Source: Canna indica
Lineage: Eukaryota > Streptophyta > Magnoliopsida > Zingiberales > Cannaceae
Assembly: GCA_034359265.1 (NCBI GenBank)
Contig: CP136896.1
Coordinates: forward strand, 34,834,001-34,898,000
DNA length: 64,000 nt
Direction: 5' to 3'
Part shown: piece by piece, positions 37,147 through 51,501 of the stretch
How positions within the stretch are numbered: the stretch's first letter is position 1
How the letters are laid out: every line of letters starts with the position of its first letter
Notes under the pieces: generated by a model
Told to the model about the DNA's origin: nothing
The model's input: only the letters and a program-made list of their open reading frames with translations
Database searches by the model: none
Program-made: the position numbers and the translations under genes

Positions 37147-40048
37147 ATAACTCGATTAACAACTTCTCCCATCGCAGTGAATGTTCTGGAGTCGCTCGGT
37201 ACTCAGATTACTGGGCGTTTCGAGCTGATACCCCGAAGTTCAATCAGTCGGCATCATTCAAGATCTATTAGAAAAATCATGCAATTCTTTGCATTAGTCT
37301 GTCAAAAATAACTCGATTAACAACTTCTCACATCACAGTGAATGTTCTGGAGTCGCTCGGTACTCAGATTACTGGGTGTTTCGAGCCGATACCCCGAAGT
37401 TCAATCAGTCGGCCTCGTTCAAAATCAATTCGAAAAATCGTGCAATTCTTTGCATTAGCCTGTCAAAAATAACTCGATTAACAACTTCTCCCATCACAGT
37501 GAATGTTCTGGAGTCGCTCCGGACTCAGATTACAGGGTGTTTCGAGCGGATACCCCGAAGTTTAATCAGTCGGCATCGTTCAAGATCTATTCGAAAAATC
37601 ATGCAATTCTTTGCATTAGTCTGTCAAAAATAACTCGATTAACAACTTCTCCCATCATAGTTAATGTTCTGGAGTCGCTCGGGACTCAGATTACAGGGCG
37701 TTTCGAGCCGATACCCCGAAGTTCAATCAGTTGGCTTTGTTCAAGATTCTATTCGAAAAATCGTGCAATTCTGTGCATTAGTCTGTCAAAAATAACTCGA
37801 TTAACAACTTCTCCCATCGCAGTGAATGTTCTGGAGTCGCTCGGGACTCAGATTACAGGGCGTTTCGAGCGGATACCCCGAAGTTTAATCAGTCGGCATC
37901 GTTCAAGATCTATTCGAAAAATCATGCAATTCTTTGCATTAGTCTGTCAAAAATAACTCGATTAACAACTTCTCCCATCATAGTTAATGTTCTGGAGTCG
38001 CTCGGGACTCAGATTACAGGGCGTTTCGAGCCGATACCCCGAAGTTCAATCAGTTGGCTTCGTTCAAGATTCTATTCGAAAAATCGTGCAATTCTGTGCA
38101 TTAGTCTGTCAAAAATAACTCGATTAACAACTTCTCCCATCGCAGTGAATGTTCTGGAGTCGCTCGGTACTCAGATTACTGGGCGTTTCAAGCCGATACC
38201 CCGAAGTTCAATCAGTCGGCTTCGTTCAAAATCAATTCGAAAAATCATGCAATTATGTGCATTAGTCTGTCAAAAATAACTCGATTAACAACTTCTCCCA
38301 TCGCAGTGAATGTTCGGAGTCGCTCGGTACTCAGATTACTGGGCGTTTCGAACTGATACCCCGATGTTCAATCAGTCGACATCGTTCAAGATCTATTCAA
38401 AAAATCATGCAATTCTTTGCATTAGTCTGTCAAAAATAACTCGATTAACAACTTCTCCCATCATAGTTAATGTTCTGGAGTCGCTCGGGACTCAGATTAC
38501 AGGGCGTTTCGAGCCGATACCCCGTAGTTCAATCAGTTGGCTTCGTTCAAGATTCTATTCGAAAAATTGTGCAATTCTATGCATTAGTCTGTCAAAAATA
38601 ACTCGATTAACAACTTCTCCCATCGCAGTGAATGTTCTGGAGTCGCTCGGTACTCAGATTACTGGGCGTTTCGAGCTGATACCCCGAAGTTCAATCAGTC
38701 GGCATCATTCAAGATCTATTAGAAAAATCATGCAATTCTTTGCATTAGTCTGTCAAAAATAACTCGATTAACAACTTCTCACATCACAGTGAATGTTCTG
38801 GAGTCGCTCGGTACTCAGATTACTGGGTGTTTCGAGCCGATACCCCGAAGTTCAATCAGTCGGCCTCGTTCAAAATCAATTCGAAAAATCGTGCAATTCT
38901 TTGCATTAGTCTGTCAAAAATAACTCGATTAACAACTTCTCCCATCACAGTGAATGTTCTGGAGTCGCTCCGGACTCAGATTACAGGGTGTTTCGAGCGG
39001 ATACCCCGAAGTTTAATCAGTCGGCATCGTTCAAGATCTATTCGAAAAATCATGCAATTCTTTGCATTAGTCTGTCAAAAATAACTCGATTAACAACTTC
39101 TCCCATCATAGTTAATGTTCTGGAGTCGCTCGGGACTCAGATTACAGGGCGTTTCGAGCCGATACCCCGAAGTTCAATCAGTTGGCTTTGTTCAAGATTC
39201 TATTCGAAAAATCGTGCAATTCTGTGCATTAGTCTGTCAAAAATAACTCGATTAACAACTTCTCCCATCGCAGTGAATGTTCTGGAGTCGCTCGGGACTC
39301 AGATTACAGGGCGTTTCGAGCGGATACCCCGAAGTTTAATCAGTCGGCATCGTTCAAGATCTATTCGAAAAATCATGCAATTCTTTGCATTAGTCTGTCA
39401 AAAATAACTCGATTAACAACTTCTCCCATCATAGTTAATGTTCTGGAGTCGCTCGGGACTCAGATTACAGGGCGTTTCGAGCCGATACCCCGAAGTTCAA
39501 TCAGTTGGCTTCGTTCAAGATTCTATTCGAAAAATCGTGCAATTCTGTGCATTAGTCTGTCAAAAATAACTCGATTAACAACTTCTCCCATCGCAGTGAA
39601 TGTTCTGGAGTCGCTCGGTACTCAGATTACTGGGCGTTTCAAGCCGATACCCCGAAGTTCAATCAGTCGGCTTCGTTCAAAATCAATTCGAAAAATCATG
39701 CAATTATGTGCATTAGTCTGTCAAAAATAACTCGATTAACAACTTCTCCCATCGCAGTGAATGTTCGGAGTCGCTCGGTACTCAGATTACTGGGCGTTTC
39801 GAACTGATACCCCGATGTTCAATCAGTCGACATCGTTCAAGATCTATTCAAAAAATCATGCAATTCTTTGCATTAGTCTGTCAAAAATAACTCGATTAAC
39901 AACTTCTCCCATCATAGTTAATGTTCTGGAGTCGCTCGGGACTCAGATTACAGGGCGTTTCGAGCCGATACCCCGTAGTTCAATCAGTTGGCTTCGTTCA
40001 AGATTCTATTCGAAAAATTGTGCAATTCTATGCATTAGTCTGTCAAAA
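37147..40048. repeat. Two 9-mers of 1451 bp, region III units 6 and 7
   Basis: 37147-38597 and 38598-40048, both J-A3-B2-C-B-D-L-K-D2 with AATTCTATGC in the D2 monomers. These are the last pure 9-mers of the window. Confidence 0.9.
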
Positions 40049-42789
40049 ATAACTCGATTAACAACTTCTCCCATCGCAGTGAATGTTCTGGAGTCGCTCG
40101 GTACTCAGATTACTGGGCGTTTCGAGCTGATACCCCGAAGTTCAATCAGTCGGCATCATTCAAGATCTATTAGAAAAATCATGCAATTCTTTGCATTAGT
40201 CTGTCAAAAATAACTCGATTAACAACTTCTCACATCACAGTGAATGTTCTGGAGTCGCTCGGTACTCAGATTACTGGGTGTTTCGAGCCGATACCCCGAA
40301 GTTCAATCAGTCGGCCTCGTTCAAAATCAATTCGAAAAATCGTGCAATTCTTTGCATTAGTCTGTCAAAAATAACTCGATTAACAACTTCTCCCATCACA
40401 GTGAATGTTCTGGAGTCGCTCCGGACTCAGATTACAGGGTGTTTCGAGCGGATACCCCGAAGTTTAATCAGTCGGCATCGTTCAAGATCTATTCGAAAAA
40501 TCATGCAATTCTTTGCATTAGTCTGTCAAAAATAACTCGATTAACAACTTCTCCCATCATAGTTAATGTTCTGGAGTCGCTCGGGACTCAGATTACAGGG
40601 CGTTTCGAGCCGATACCCCGAAGTTCAATCAGTTGGCTTTGTTCAAGATTCTATTCGAAAAATCGTGCAATTCTGTGCATTAGTCTGTCAAAAATAACTC
40701 GATTAACAACTTCTCCCATCGCAGTGAATGTTCTGGAGTCGCTCGGGACTCAGATTACAGGGCGTTTCGAGCGGATACCCCGAAGTTTAATCAGTCGGCA
40801 TCGTTCAAGATCTATTCGAAAAATCATGCAATTCTTTGCATTAGTCTGTCAAAAATAACTCGATTAACAACTTCTCCCATCATAGTTAATGTTCTGGAGT
40901 CGCTCGGGACTCAGATTACAGGGCGTTTCGAGCCGATACCCCGAAGTTCAATCAGTTGGCTTCGTTCAAGATTCTATTCGAAAAATCGTGCAATTCTGTG
41001 CATTAGTCTGTCAAAAATAACTCGATTAACAACTTCTCCCATCGCAGTGAATGTTCTGGAGTCGCTCGGTACTCAGATTACTGGGCGTTTCAAGCCGATA
41101 CCCCGAAGTTCAATCAGTCGGCTTCGTTCAAAATCAATTCGAAAAATCATGCAATTATGTGCATTAGTCTGTCAAAAATAACTCGATTAACAACTTCTCC
41201 CATCGCAGTGAATGTTCGGAGTCGCTCGGTACTCAGATTACTGGGCGTTTCGAACTGATACCCCGATGTTCAATCAGTCGACATCGTTCAAGATCTATTC
41301 GAAAAATCATGCAATTCTTTGCATTAGTCTGTCAAAAATAACTCGATTAACAACTTCTCCCATCACAGTGAATGTTCTGGAGTCGCTCGGGACTCAGATT
41401 ACAGGGCGTTTCGAGCCGATACCCCGAAGTTCAATCAGTCTGCTTCGTTCAAGATTCTATTCGAAAAGTAGTGCAATTATGTGCATTAGTCTGTCGAGAA
41501 TAACTCGATTAACAACTTCTCCCATCGCAGTGAATGTTCTGGAGTCGCTCGGTACTCAGATTACTGGGCGTTTCGAGCCGATACCCCGAAGTTCAATCAG
41601 TCGGCCTCGTTCAAAATCAATTCGAAAAATCGTGCAATTCTTTGCATTATTCTGTCAAAAATAACTCGATTAACAACTTCTCCCATCATAGTGAATGTTC
41701 TGGAGTCGCTCGGGACTCAGATTACAGGGTGTTTCGAGCCGATACCCCAAAGTTCAATCAGTCGGCATCGTTCAAGATCTATTCGAAAAATCATGCAATT
41801 CTTTGCATTAGTCTATCAAAAATAACTCGATTAACAACTTCTCCCATCACAGTGAATGTTCTGGAGTCGCTCGGGACTCTGATTACAGGGCGTTTCGAGC
41901 CGATACCCCGAAGTTCAATCAGTTGGCTTTGTTCAAGATTCTATTCGAAAAATCGTGCAATTCTGTGCATTAGTCTGTCAAAAATAACTCGATTAACAAC
42001 TTCTCCCATCGCAGTGAATGTTCTGGAGTCGCTCGGGACTCAGATTACAGGGCGTTTCGAGCGGATACCCCGAAGTTTAATCAGTCGGCATCGTTCAAGA
42101 TCTATTCGAAAAATCATGCAATTCTTTGCATTAGTCTGTCAAAAATAACTCGATTAACAACTTCTCCCATCATAGTTAATGTTCTGGAGTCGCTCGGGAC
42201 TCAGATTACAGGGCGTTTCGAGCCGATACCCCGAAGTTCAATCAGTTGGCTTCGTTCAAGATTCTATTCGAAAAATCGTGCAATTCTGTGCATTAGTCTA
42301 TCAAAAATAACTCGATTAACAACTTCTCCCATCGCAGTGAATGTTCTGGAGTCGCTCGGTACTCAGATTACTGGGCGTTTCAAGCCGATACCCCGAAGTT
42401 CAATCAGTCGGCTTCGTTCAAAATCAATTCGAAAAATCATGCAATTATGTGCATTAGTCTGTCAAAAATAACTCGATTAACAACTTCTCCCATCGCAGTG
42501 AATGTTCGGAGTCGGTCGGTACTCAGATTACTGGGCGTTTCGAACTGATACCCCGATGTTCAATCAGTCGACATCGTTCAAGATCTATTCAAAAAATCAT
42601 GCAATTCTTTGCATTAGTCTGTCAAAAATAACTCGATTAACAACTTCTCCCATCATAGTTAATGTTCTGGAGTCGCTCGGGACTCAGATTACAGGGCGTT
42701 TCGAGCCGATACCCCGTAGTTCAATCAGTTGGCTTCGTTCAAGATTCTATTCGAAAAATTGTGCAATTCTGTGCATTAGTCTGTCAAAA
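40049..42789. repeat. 17-mer of 2741 bp, first M-O-P-Q unit
   Basis: J-A3-B2-C-B-D-L-K-M-O-P-Q-B-D-L-K-D2. This is where the M-O-P-Q module first appears. O has CATTATTCTG, P has CCCCAAAGTTC and GTCTATC, Q has GACTCTG with TTGGCTTT. Private changes: GAGTCGGTCGG in the second K, and CATAGTGAATG in P. Confidence 0.9.
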
Positions 42790-45047
42790 ATAACTCGATT
42801 AACAACTTCTCCCATCGCAGTGAATGTTCTGGAGTCGCTCGGTACTCAGATTACTGGGCGTTTCGAGCTGATACCCCGAAGTTCAATCAGTCGGCATCAT
42901 TCAAGATCTATTAGAAAAATCATGCAATTCTTTGCAGTAGTCTGTCAAAAATAACTCGATTAACAACTTCTCACATCACAGTGAATGTTCTGGAGTCGCT
43001 CGGTACTCAGATTACTGGGTGTTTCGAGCCGATACCCCGAAGTTCAATCAGTCGGCCTCGTTCAAAATCAATTCGAAAAATCGTGCAATTCTTTGCATTA
43101 GTCTGTCAAAAATAACTCGATTAACAACTTCTCCCATCACAGTGAATGTTCTGGAGTCGCTCCGGACTCAGATTACAGGGTGTTTCGAGCGGATACCCCG
43201 AAGTTTAATCAGTCGGCATCGTTCAAGATCTATTCGAAAAATCATGCAATTCTTTGCATTAGTCTGTCAAAAATAACTCGATTAACAACTTCTCCCATCA
43301 TAGTTAATGTTCTGGAGTCGCTCGGGACTCAGATTACAGGGCGTTTCGAGCCGATACCCCGAAGTTCAATCAGTTGGCTTTGTTCAAGATTCTATTCGAA
43401 AAATCGTGCAATTCTGTGCATTAGTCTGTCAAAAATAACTCGATTAACAACTTCTCCCATCGCAGTGAATGTTCTGGAGTCGCTCGGGACTCAGATTACA
43501 GGGCGTTTCGAGCGGATACCCCGAAGTTTAATCAGTCGGCATCGTTCAAGATCTATTCGAAAAATCATGCAATTCTTTGCATTAGTCTGTCAAAAATAAC
43601 TCGATTAACAACTTCTCCCATCATAGTTAATGTTCTGGAGTCGCTCGGGACTCAGATTACAGGGCGTTTCGAGCCGATACCCCGAAGTTCAATCAGTTGG
43701 CTTCGTTCAAGATTCTATTCGAAAAATCGTGCAATTCTGTGCATTAGTCTGTCAAAAATAACTCGATTAACAACTTCTCCCATCGCAGTGAATGTTCTGG
43801 AGTCGCTCGGTACTCAGATTACTGGGCGTTTCAAGCCGATACCCCGAAGTTCAATCAGTCGGCTTCGTTCAAAATCAATTCGAAAAATCATGCAATTATG
43901 TGCATTAGTCTGTCAAAAATAACTCGATTAACAACTTCTCCCATCGCAGTGAATGTTCGGAGTCGCTCGGTACTCAGATTACTGGGCGTTTCGAACTGAT
44001 ACCCCGATGTTCAATCAGTCGACATCGTTCAAGATCTATTCGAAAAATCATGCAATTCTTTGCATTAGTCTGTCAAAAATAACTCGATTAACAACTTCTC
44101 CCATCACAGTCAATGTTCTGGAGTCGCTCGGGACTCAGATTACAGGGCGTTTCGAGCCGATACCCCGAAGTTCAATCAGTTTGCTTCGTTCAAGATTCTA
44201 TTCGAAAAGTAGTGCAATTATGTGCATTAGTCTGTCGAGAATAACTCGATTAACAACTTCTCCCATCGCAGTGAATGTTCTGGAGTCGCTCGGTACTCAG
44301 ATTACTGGGCGTTTCGAGCCGATACCCCGAAGTTCAATCAGTCGGCCTCGTTCAAAATCAATTCGAAAAATCGTGCAATTCTTTGCATTATTCTGTCAAA
44401 AATAACTCGATTAACAACTTCTCCCATCACAGTGAATGTTCTGGAGTCGCTCGGGACTCAGATTACAGGGTGTTTCGAGCCGATACCCCAAAGTTCAATC
44501 AGTCGGCATCGTTCAAGATCTATTCGAAAAATCATGCAATTCTTTGCATTAGTCTATCAAAAATAACTCGATTAACAACTTCTCCCATCACAGTGAATGT
44601 TCTGGAGTCGCTCGGGACTCTGATTACAGGGCGTTTCGAGCCGATACCCCGAAGTTCAATCAGTTGGCTTTGTTCAAGATTCTATTCGAAAAATCGTGCA
44701 ATTCTGTGCATTAGTCTGTCAAAAATAACTCGATTAACAACTTCTCCCATCGCAGTGAATGTTCTGGAGTCGCTCGGGACTCAGATTACAGGGCGTTTCG
44801 AGCGGATACCCCGAAGTTTAATCAGTCGGCATCGTTCAAGATCTATTCGAAAAATCATGCAATTCTTTGCATTAGTCTGTCAAAAATAACTCGATTAACA
44901 ACTTCTCCCATCATAGTTAATGTTCTGGAGTCGCTCGGGACTCAGATTACAGGGCGTTTCGAGCCGATACCCCGAAGTTCAATCAGTTGGCTTCGTTCAA
45001 GATTCTATTCGAAAAATCGTGCAATTCTGTGCATTAGTCTATCAAAA
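42790..45047. repeat. 14-mer of 2258 bp with K
   Basis: J-A3-B2-C-B-D-L-K-M-O-P-Q-B-D. It is the last unit with the 160-bp K (43919-44078). Private changes: GCAGTAGTC in J, CAGTCAATG and GTTTGCTTC in M. Confidence 0.9.
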
Positions 45048-45692
45048 ATAACTCGATTAACAACTTCTCCCATCGCAGTGAATGTTCTGGAGTCGCTCGG
45101 TACTCAGATTACTGGGCGTTTCGAGCTGATACCCCGAAGTTCAATCAGTCGGCATCGTTCAAGATCTATTAGAAAAATCATGCAATTCTTTGCATTAGTC
45201 TGTCAAAAATAACTCGATTAACAACTTCTCACATCACAGTGAATGTTCTGGAGTCGCTCGGTACTCAGATTACTGGGTGTTTCGAGCCGATACCCCGAAG
45301 TTCAATCAGTCGGCCTCGTTCAAAATCAATTCGAAAAATCGTGCAATTCTTTGCATTAGTCTGTCAAAAATAACTCGATTAACAACTTCTCCCATCACAG
45401 TGAATGTTCTGGAGTGGCTCCGGACTCAGATTACAGGGTGTTTCGAGCGGATACCCCGAAGTTTAATCAGTTGGCATCGTTCAAGATCTATTCGAAAAAT
45501 CATGCAATTCTTTGCATTAGTCTGTCAAAAATAACTCGATTAACAACTTCTCCCATCATAGTTAATGTTCTGGAGTCGCTCGGGACTCAGATTACAGGGC
45601 GTTTCGAGCCGATACCCCGAAGTTCAATCAGTTGGCTTCGTTCAAGATTCTATTCGAAAAATCGTGCAATTCTGTGCATTAGTCTGTCAAAA
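45048..45692. repeat. Short 4-mer of 645 bp (J-A3-B2-D), copy 1
   Basis: A shortened unit in which B2 (GAGTGGCTCC, CAGTTGGCATC) is followed directly by D. It matches 48275-48919 at an offset of 3227 bp. Confidence 0.9.
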
Positions 45693-48274
45693 ATAACATG
45701 ATTAACAACTTCTCCCATCGCAGTGAATGTTCTGGAGTCGCTCGGTACTCAGATTACTGGGCGTTTCAAGCTGATACCCCGAAGTTCAATCAGTCGGCAT
45801 CGTTCAAGATCTATTAGAAAAATCATGCAATTCTTTGCATTAGTCTGTCAAAAATAACTCGATTAACAACTTCTCACATCACAGTGAATGTTCTGGAGTC
45901 GCTCGGTACTCAGATTACTGGGTGTTTCGAGACGATACCCCGAAGTTCAATCAGTCGGCCTCGTTCAAAATCAATTCGAAAAATCGTGCAATTCTTTGCA
46001 TTAGTCTGTCAAAAATAACTCGATTAACAACTTCTCCCATCACAGTGAATGTTCTAGAGTCGCTCCGGACTCAGATTACAGGGTGTTTCGAGCGGATACC
46101 CCGAAGTTTAATCAGTCGGCATCGTTCAAGATCTATTCGAAAAATCATGCAATTCTTTGCATTAGTCTGTCAAAAATAACTCGATTAACAACTTCTCCCA
46201 TCATAGTTAATGTTCTGGAGTCGCTCGGGACTCAGATTACAGGGCGTTTCGAGCCGATACCCCGAAGTTCAATCAATTGGCTTTGTTCAAGATTCTATTC
46301 GAAAAATCGTGCAATTCTGTGCATTAGTCTGTCAAAAATAACTCGATTAACAACTTCTCCCATCGCAGTGAATGTTCTGGAGTCGCTCGGGACTCAGATT
46401 ACAGGGCGTTTCGAGCGGATACCCCGAAGTTTAATCAGTCGGCATCGTTCAAGATCTATTCGAAAAATCATGCAATTCTTTGCATTAGTCTGTCAAAAAT
46501 AACTCGATTAACAACTTCTCCCATCATAGTTAATGTTCTGGAGTCGCTCGGGACTCAGATTACAGGGCGTTTCGAGCCGATACCCCGAAGTTCAATCAGT
46601 TGGCTTCGTTCAAGATTCTATTCGAAAAATCGTGCAATTCTGTGCATTAGTCTGTCAAAAATAACTCGATTAACAACTTCTCCCATCGCAGTGAAAGTTC
46701 TGGAGTCGCTCGGTACTCAGATTACTGGGCGTTTCAAGCCGATACCCCGAAGTTCAATCAGTCGGCTTCGTTCAAAATCAATTCGAAAAATCATGCAATT
46801 ATGTGCATTAGTCTGTCAAAAATAACTCGATTAACAACTTCTCCCATCGCAGTGAATGTTCTGGAGTCGCTCGGTACTCAGATTACTGGGCGTTTCGAGC
46901 TGATACCCCGATGTTCAATCAGTCGACATCGTTCAAGATCTATTCGAAAAATCATGCAATTCTTTGCATTAGTCTGTCAAAAATAACTCGATTAACAACT
47001 TCTCCCATCACAGTGAATGTTCTGGAGTCGCTCGGGACTCAGATTACAGGGCGTTTCGAGCCGATACCCCGAAGTTCAATCAGTCTGCTTCGTTCAAGAT
47101 TCTATTCGAAAAGTAGTGCAATTATGTGCATTAGTCTGTCGAGAATAACTCGATTAACAACTTCTCCCATCGCAGTGAATGTTCTGGAGTCGCTCGGTAC
47201 TCAGATTACTGGGCGTTTCGAGCCGATACCCCGAAGTTCAATCAGTCGGCCTCGTTCAAAATCAATTCGAAAAATCGTGCAATTCTTTGCATTATTCTGT
47301 CAAAAATAACTCGATTAACAACTTCTCCCATCACAGTGAATGTTCTGGAGTCGCTCGGGACACAGATTACAGGGCGTTTCGAGCCGATACCCCGAAGTTC
47401 AATCAGTCTGCTTCGTTCAAGATTCTATTCGAAAAGTAGTGCAATTATGTGCATTAGTCTGTCGAGAATAACTCGATTAACAACTTCTCCCATCGCAGTG
47501 AATGTTCTGGAGTCGCTCGGTACTCAGATTACTGGGCGTTTCGAGCCGATACCCCGAAGTTCAATCAGTCGGCCTCGTTCAAAATCAATTCGAAAAATCG
47601 TGCAATTCTTTGCATTATTCTGTCAAAAATAACTCGATTAACAACTTCTCCCATCACAGTGAATGTTCTGGAGTCGCTCGGGACTCAGATTACAGGGTGT
47701 TTCGAGCCGATACCCCAAAGTTCAATCAGTCGGCATCGTTCAAGATCTATTCGAAAAATCATGCAATTCTTTGCATTAGTCTATCAAAAATAACTCGATT
47801 AACAACTTCTCCCATCACAGTGAATGTTCTGGAGTCGCTCGGGACTCTGATTACAGGGCGTTTCGAGCCGATACCCCGAAGTTCAATCAGTTGGCTTTGT
47901 TCAAGATTCTATTCGAAAAATCGTGCAATTCTGTGCATTAGTCTGTCAAAAATAACTCGATTAACAACTTCTCCCATCGTAGTGAATGTTCTGGAGTCGC
48001 TCGGGACTCAGATTACAGGGCGTTTCGAGCGGATACCCCGAAGTTTAATCAGTCGGCATCGTTCAAGATCTATTCGAAAAATCATGCAATTCTTTGCATT
48101 AGTCTGTCAAAAATAACTCGATTAACAACTTCTCCCATCATAGTTAATGTTCTGGAGTCGCTCGGGACTCAGATTACAGGGCGTTTCGAGCCGATACCCC
48201 GAAGTTCAATCAGTTGGCTTCGTTCAAGATTCTATTCGAAAAATCGTGCAATTCTGTGCATTAGTCTATCAAAA
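45693..48274. repeat. 16-mer of 2582 bp with doubled M-O, copy 1
   Basis: J-A3-B2-C-B-D-L-K2-M-O-M-O-P-Q-B-D. J is a variant with AACATGATTAAC and TTCAAGCTG. A3 has GAGACGATAC and B2 has TTCTAGAGTC. M-O is present twice (46983 and 47306), and the second M has GGGACACAG. K2 (46822) is K with the deletion absent. Confidence 0.9.
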
Positions 48275-48919
48275 ATAACTCGATTAACAACTTCTCCCAT
48301 CGCAGTGAATGTTCTGGAGTCGCTCGGTACTCAGATTACTGGGCGTTTCGAGCTGATACCCCGAAGTTCAATCAGTCGGCATCGTTCAAGATCTATTAGA
48401 AAAATCATGCAATTCTTTGCATTAGTCTGTCAAAAATAACTCGATTAACAACTTCTCACATCACAGTGAATGTTCTGGAGTCGCTCGGTACTCAGATTAC
48501 TGGGTGTTTCGAGCCGATACCCCGAAGTTCAATCAGTCGGCCTCGTTCAAAATCAATTCGAAAAATCGTGCAATTCTTTGCATTAGTCTGTCAAAAATAA
48601 CTCGATTAACAACTTCTCCCATCACAGTGAATGTTCTGGAGTGGCTCCGGACTCAGATTACAGGGTGTTTCGAGCGGATACCCCGAAGTTTAATCAGTTG
48701 GCATCGTTCAAGATCTATTCGAAAAATCATGCAATTCTTTGCATTAGTCTGTCAAAAATAACTCGATTAACAACTTCTCCCATCATAGTTAATGTTCTGG
48801 AGTCGCTCGGGACTCAGATTACAGGGCGTTTCGAGCCGATACCCCGAAGTTCAATCAGTTGGCTTCGTTCAAGATTCTATTCGAAAAATCGTGCAATTCT
48901 GTGCATTAGTCTGTCAAAA
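48275..48919. repeat. Short 4-mer of 645 bp (J-A3-B2-D), copy 2
   Basis: Same as 45048-45692, including GAGTGGCTCC and CAGTTGGCATC. With the next unit it forms a second copy of a 3227-bp compound unit. Confidence 0.9.
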
Positions 48920-51501
48920 ATAACATGATTAACAACTTCTCCCATCGCAGTGAATGTTCTGGAGTCGCTCGGTACTCAGATTACTGGGCGTTTCAAGCTG
49001 ATACCCCGAAGTTCAATCAGTCGGCATCGTTCAAGATCTATTAGAAAAATCATGCAATTCTTTGCATTAGTCTGTCAAAAATAACTCGATTAACAACTTC
49101 TCACATCACAGTGAATGTTCTGGAGTCGCTCGGTACTCAGATTACTGGGTGTTTCGAGACGATACCCCGAAGTTCAATCAGTCGGCCTCGTTCAAAATCA
49201 ATTCGAAAAATCGAGCAATTCTTTGCATTAGTCTGTCAAAAATAACTCGATTAACAACTTCTCCCATCACAGTGAATGTTCTAGAGTCGCTCCGGACTCA
49301 GATTACAGGGTGTTTCGAGCGGATACCCCGAAGTTTAATCAGTCGGCATCGTTCAAGATCTATTCGAAAAATCATGCAATTCTTTGCATTAGTCTGTCAA
49401 AAATAACTCGATTAACAACTTCTCCCATCATAGTTAATGTTCTGGAGTCGCTCGGGACTCAGATTACAGGGCGTTTCGAGCCGATACCCCGAAGTTCAAT
49501 CAATTGGCTTTGTTCAAGATTCTATTCGAAAAATCGTGCAATTCTGTGCATTAGTCTGTCAAAAATAACTCGATTAACAACTTCTCCCATCGCAGTGAAT
49601 GTTCTGGAGTCGCTCGGGACTCAGATTACAGGGCGTTTCGAGCGGATACCCCGAAGTTTAATCAGTCGGCATCGTTCAAGATCTATTCGAAAAATCATGC
49701 AATTCTTTGCATTAGTCTGTCAAAAATAACTCGATTAACAACTTCTCCCATCATAGTTAATGTTCTGGAGTCGCTCGGGACTCAGATTACAGGGCGTTTC
49801 GAGCCGATACCCCGAAGTTCAATCAGTTGGCTTCGTTCAAGATTCTATTCGAAAAATCGTGCAATTCTGTGCATTAGTCTGTCAAAAATAACTCGATTAA
49901 CAACTTCTCCCATCGCAGTGAAAGTTCTGGAGTCGCTCGGTACTCAGATTACTGGGCGTTTCAAGCCGATACCCCGAAGTTCAATCAGTCGGCTTCGTTC
50001 AAAATCAATTCGAAAAATCATGCAATTATGTGCATTAGTCTGTCAAAAATAACTCGATTAACAACTTCTCCCATCGCAGTGAATGTTCTGGAGTCGCTCG
50101 GTACTCAGATTACTGGGCGTTTCGAGCTGATACCCCGATGTTCAATCAGTCGACATCGTTCAAGATCTATTCGAAAAATCATGCAATTCTTTGCATTAGT
50201 CTGTCAAAAATAACTCGATTAACAACTTCTCCCATCACAGTGAATGTTCTGGAGTCGCTCGGGACTCAGATTACAGGGCGTTTCGAGCCGATACCCCGAA
50301 GTTCAATCAGTCTGCTTCGTTCAAGATTCTATTCGAAAAGTAGTGCAATTATGTGCATTAGTCTGTCGAGAATAACTCGATTAACAACTTCTCCCATCGC
50401 AGTGAATGTTCTGGAGTCGCTCGGTACTCAGATTACTGGGCGTTTCGAGCCGATACCCCGAAGTTCAATCAGTCGGCCTCGTTCAAAATCAATTCGAAAA
50501 ATCGTGCAATTCTTTGCATTATTCTGTCAAAAATAACTCGATTAACAACTTCTCCCATCACAGTGAATGTTCTGGAGTCGCTCGGGACACAGATTACAGG
50601 GCGTTTCGAGCCGATACCCCGAAGTTCAATCAGTCTGCTTCGTTCAAGATTCTATTCGAAAAGTAGTGCAATTATGTGCATTAGTCTGTCGAGAATAACT
50701 CGATTAACAACTTCTCCCATCGCAGTGAATGTTCTGGAGTCGCTCGGTACTCAGATTACTGGGCGTTTCGAGCCGATACCCCGAAGTTCAATCAGTCGGC
50801 CTCGTTCAAAATCAATTCGAAAAATCGTGCAATTCTTTGCATTATTCTGTCAAAAATAACTCGATTAACAACTTCTCCCATCACAGTGAATGTTCTGGAG
50901 TCGCTCGGGACTCAGATTACAGGGTGTTTCGAGCCGATACCCCAAAGTTCAATCAGTCGGCATCGTTCAAGATCTATTCGAAAAATCATGCAATTCTTTG
51001 CATTAGTCTATCAAAAATAACTCGATTAACAACTTCTCCCATCACAGTGAATGTTCTGGAGTCGCTCGGGACTCTGATTACAGGGCGTTTCGAGCCGATA
51101 CCCCGAAGTTCAATCAGTTGGCTTTGTTCAAGATTCTATTCGAAAAATCGTGCAATTCTGTGCATTAGTCTGTCAAAAATAACTCGATTAACAACTTCTC
51201 CCATCGTAGTGAATGTTCTGGAGTCGCTCGGGACTCAGATTACAGGGCGTTTCGAGCGGATACCCCGAAGTTTAATCAGTCGGCATCGTTCAAGATCTAT
51301 TCGAAAAATCATGCAATTCTTTGCATTAGTCTGTCAAAAATAACTCGATTAACAACTTCTCCCATCATAGTTAATGTTCTGGAGTCGCTCGGGACTCAGA
51401 TTACAGGGCGTTTCGAGCCGATACCCCGAAGTTCAATCAGTTGGCTTCGTTCAAGATTCTATTCGAAAAATCGTGCAATTCTGTGCATTAGTCTATCAAA
51501 A
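48920..51501. repeat. 16-mer of 2582 bp with doubled M-O, copy 2
   Basis: Matches 45693-48274 at an offset of 3227 bp, including GGGACACAG, GTGAAAGTTC in L and CATCGTAGTG in B. A private TCGAGCAATT lies in A3. Confidence 0.92.
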
